This document shows positions 5,147-6,261 of a stretch of DNA of 6,261 bases, in pieces. Source of the stretch: Candidatus Bathyarchaeum sp. (GTDB lineage: Archaea; Thermoproteota; Bathyarchaeia; Bathyarchaeales; Bathyarchaeaceae); the NCBI GenBank assembly GCA_003096255.1, contig PIXS01000007.1:1-6261 (forward strand), given 5' to 3'. Both the position numbers and the translations under genes were made by a program. The stretch's first letter is position 1, and every line of letters starts with the position of its first letter. The notes beneath the pieces are model-generated. The model was not told where the DNA came from. It did no database searches and saw only the letters and a program-made list of their open reading frames with translations.

Positions 5147-6007
5147 TTAGTCAACTATGCCGCTTGGGTTCTCCACTGCCTGCTTGAACATCTCGCCTTC
5201 AACCTGAATCTTGAGAGGACCTATTGCCAGGGCACCTATGCCGAACTTGCCTGGAATAAACTCTTTCCCTTTGTGGGTGGCTTTCACGCCTTCAACACCC
5301 AATGGCGGAACAGCATTGATGTCTCCAAGGACCTTAACTTTCTGTCCATACTTCTCAAGAACGCTCAGGGGCAACAGCTGAATTCCCGCTGCGCCACACG
5401 CCAAAACGATGTCAGCGTCTTTGATTGCTGCACCTATCTCCTCAGGAGTAGCAGCTTGGGCACCACGGACTTGGTTTGTTCCCAGTTCCTCATTGATTTT
5501 GTTTGCAGCAGCAGTTGCTCTGTCTAGTTTCCGAGAAGTAAGAACAACGTTTCCGCCCTCGCTGGCATACAATCGAGCAGCAACAACGCCAACTGGACCC
5601 GTTCCTGCCAGAATCGCCGCAGTTTTTCCCTTAAAGTCTCCAAAGCCTTTTTCCTTGAACAGCTTCATGGTTTTCGCTACCGCAGCAGAGGCTGTCGTGT
5701 TTGAGCCTCTGGGGTCAACTATCACAGACAACTCAAAGGGTGGGAACATGGACTTCTTTACAACTTTCAAGATTTCAAGGGCTTTGTCGACGTCCTGACC
5801 GCCTATGAACACTTTGGTGTGTTTTGCACCTTCAGGTCCTCGAGGAAACATGGCATCTTGGATCAGACGTTTTGCGTCGCTGACTTCAACATTGCTGTAA
5901 TTGATTATTTGGGCGTCTGGGTAAAGGTCAATTGCAACCAGCATGTCAAAGGGGCTTGCGTATTTGTCTGTATCCAAAAATATTATAACATTTTTTCGGC
6001 TTGACAA
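5147..6007 (-). CDS. NAD(P)-dependent methylene-tetrahydromethanopterin/tetrahydrofolate dehydrogenase, MtdA/MtdB-like (premature stop)
   Basis: The enzyme would oxidise methylene-tetrahydropterin to the methenyl form with NAD(P)+ in cytoplasmic one-carbon metabolism. With the start used here it has 286 residues. FLDTDKYASPFD (10-21) and GSNTT (101-105) match the N-terminal pterin-binding region of methylotroph MtdA; GTGPVG (135-140) is the dinucleotide loop, TSRK (157-160) follows the second strand, and DINAVPPLG (229-237) and FGIGALAIG match the C-terminal half. TTG 6007 is chosen because GAGGT (6016-6020) sits 8 nt upstream and MSSRKNVIIF aligns with the family start; GTG 6022 is in frame but lacks a Shine-Dalgarno site. 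The TAA at 5147-5149 is followed in frame by KDAYELAKKLA and a second TAA at 5111-5113, matching the MtdA ending AEEIYKLAKEMA. The frame therefore seems truncated by 12 codons. Folate versus methanopterin and NAD versus NADP use are not decidable here. Confidence 0.9.
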   Translation of the reverse strand: MSSRKNVIIFLDTDKYASPFDMLVAIDLYPDAQIINYSNVEVSDAKRLIQDAMFPRGPEGAKHTKVFIGGQDVDKALEILKVVKKSMFPPFELSVIVDPRGSNTTASAAVAKTMKLFKEKGFGDFKGKTAAILAGTGPVGVVAARLYASEGGNVVLTSRKLDRATAAANKINEELGTNQVRGAQAATPEEIGAAIKDADIVLACGAAGIQLLPLSVLEKYGQKVKVLGDINAVPPLGVEGVKATHKGKEFIPGKFGIGALAIGPLKIQVEGEMFKQAVENPSGIVD

Positions 6008-6015
6008 GGCTACTA

Positions 6016-6020
6016 ACCTC
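6016..6020 (-). promoter_or_regulatory. Shine-Dalgarno site deciding the TTG start of the dehydrogenase
   Basis: GAGGT on the minus strand lies 8 nt before TTG 6007. The alternative GTG at 6022 overlaps this site and has no purine-rich element upstream. The motif forms part of the 3' arm of the palindrome at 6018-6033 as read in the mRNA. Confidence 0.55.
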
Positions 6021-6033
6021 ACAATTTTGTGAG
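6018..6033. promoter_or_regulatory. Palindrome over the dehydrogenase start region (possible operator)
   Basis: CTCACAA-TT-TTGTGAG is an inverted repeat with two perfect 7-bp arms and a 2-nt centre. It lies about 20 nt downstream of the candidate TATA box, so it would overlap the transcription start, a typical place for a dimeric repressor. If included in the mRNA it could instead fold into a hairpin that pairs most of the GAGGT Shine-Dalgarno site. No regulator is identified. Confidence 0.45.
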
Positions 6034-6051
6034 AGGTAATGCCGTAGAGTG

Positions 6052-6066
6052 AAATTTATTTGTTTT
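6052..6066 (-). promoter_or_regulatory. Candidate BRE/TATA region of the dehydrogenase gene
   Basis: The minus strand reads AAAACAAATAAATTT, an A-rich BRE-like half followed by an AT box. A start site about 26 nt downstream would be near 6030, giving a leader of about 23 nt to TTG 6007. The rest of the 144-nt divergent gap to the cysteinyl-tRNA synthetase shows only a weak AT box on the plus strand (ACAAATAA, 6119-6126). Confidence 0.35.
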
Positions 6067-6150
6067 GTAACAGCCAGCACAGGCATCAAAAAGGGCGTAA
6101 ACCAAACGAAAGATAACACACAAATAAGCCCATTCAGTAACGGAAATTAA

Positions 6151-6155
6151 GGTGA
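6151..6155 (+). promoter_or_regulatory. Shine-Dalgarno site deciding the TTG start of cysS
   Basis: GGTGA ends 5 nt before TTG 6161. The only upstream in-frame candidate, GTG 6152, lies inside this motif and has no site of its own, so TTG 6161 is favoured. Confidence 0.6.
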
Positions 6156-6160
6156 CCTTT

Positions 6161-6261
6161 TTGCTCAAACTCTACAATACGCTAACCAGAAAACTGGAAA
6201 TTTTTGAGCCAAGAGAGAAGGGAAAAGTGAAGCTGGTTACGTGTGGTCCCTCCATTTATCA
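6161..6261 (+). CDS. cysS: Cysteinyl-tRNA synthetase, N-terminal end (3' partial)
   Basis: This class I synthetase charges tRNA-Cys in the cytoplasm. Only the first 33 residues are present before the window ends. [10 protein letters not shown] (2-11) followed by FEP (15-17) and VTCGPSIY (26-33) is the characteristic CysRS beginning; E. coli starts MLKIFNTLTR. With the TTG 6161 start the Cys of CGPSIY is residue 28, the same number as the first zinc ligand C28 in E. coli, which supports this start together with GGTGA at 6151-6155. The HIGH-type ATP-binding motif would follow just beyond the window. The gene is divergent from the dehydrogenase with no obvious functional link. Confidence 0.93.
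   Translation, partial: MLKLYNTLTRKLEIFEPREKGKVKLVTCGPSIY

Noticed and set aside
5147..5149. Recoded stop (pyrrolysine or selenocysteine) in the dehydrogenase
   Set aside because: The codon is TAA; pyrrolysine uses TAG and selenocysteine TGA.
5273..6004. Plus-strand open frames opposite the dehydrogenase
   Set aside because: They are shadows of the MtdA/MtdB-like gene; Ser/Ala-rich translations without family features.
1..6261. CRISPR array, tRNA, rRNA, insertion sequence or att site
   Set aside because: No regularly spaced repeats, cloverleaf arms, transposase-like frames or terminal inverted repeats were seen on either strand.

Overview
The window looks archaeal and most likely comes from a TACK-group lineage such as Bathyarchaeota; this is inferred from gene content, as there is no rRNA to confirm it. 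The main pointers are a receiver protein with a cysteine-rich C-terminus resembling the TackOD1 output domain, an archaeosortase, TTG starts placed by Shine-Dalgarno sites, and AT-rich TATA-like boxes rather than bacterial -35/-10 pairs.

Left part (1-2809, + strand): an Rcp1/CheY-type receiver, truncated by the window start, is followed after 6 nt by a receiver-zinc-ribbon protein, and after another 17 nt by a membrane-bound family 2 glycosyltransferase with the D, DxD, TED and QxxRW motifs of processive polysaccharide synthases. The tight spacing suggests one operon in which a phosphorelay, with its kinase presumably upstream, is coupled to a surface-polysaccharide enzyme. The glycosyltransferase is split by a frameshift near 2314 that is best explained by a 2-nt loss.

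Middle (2825-4962, - strand): an archaeosortase with its Cys/Arg/His triad lies convergent to the glycosyltransferase, 15 nt away. It is followed by a methionine-R-sulfoxide reductase (MsrB), an AT-rich non-coding stretch with a degenerate direct repeat carrying hairpins, and a 65-residue two-helix membrane protein of unknown function.

Right part (5111-6261): an MtdA/MtdB-like NAD(P)-dependent methylene-tetrahydropterin dehydrogenase on the - strand diverges from the start of cysteinyl-tRNA synthetase on the + strand. The dehydrogenase has an in-frame TAA followed by 11 more family-like codons, so its true C-terminus seems to lie beyond the stop. A 7-bp-arm palindrome covers its start region.

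The most interesting theme is the cell-surface locus: a two-component cascade with a poorly characterised archaeal output domain, a processive glycosyltransferase and a protein-sorting transpeptidase side by side. Two genes carry apparent inactivating lesions, which are either sequencing or assembly errors or real decay.
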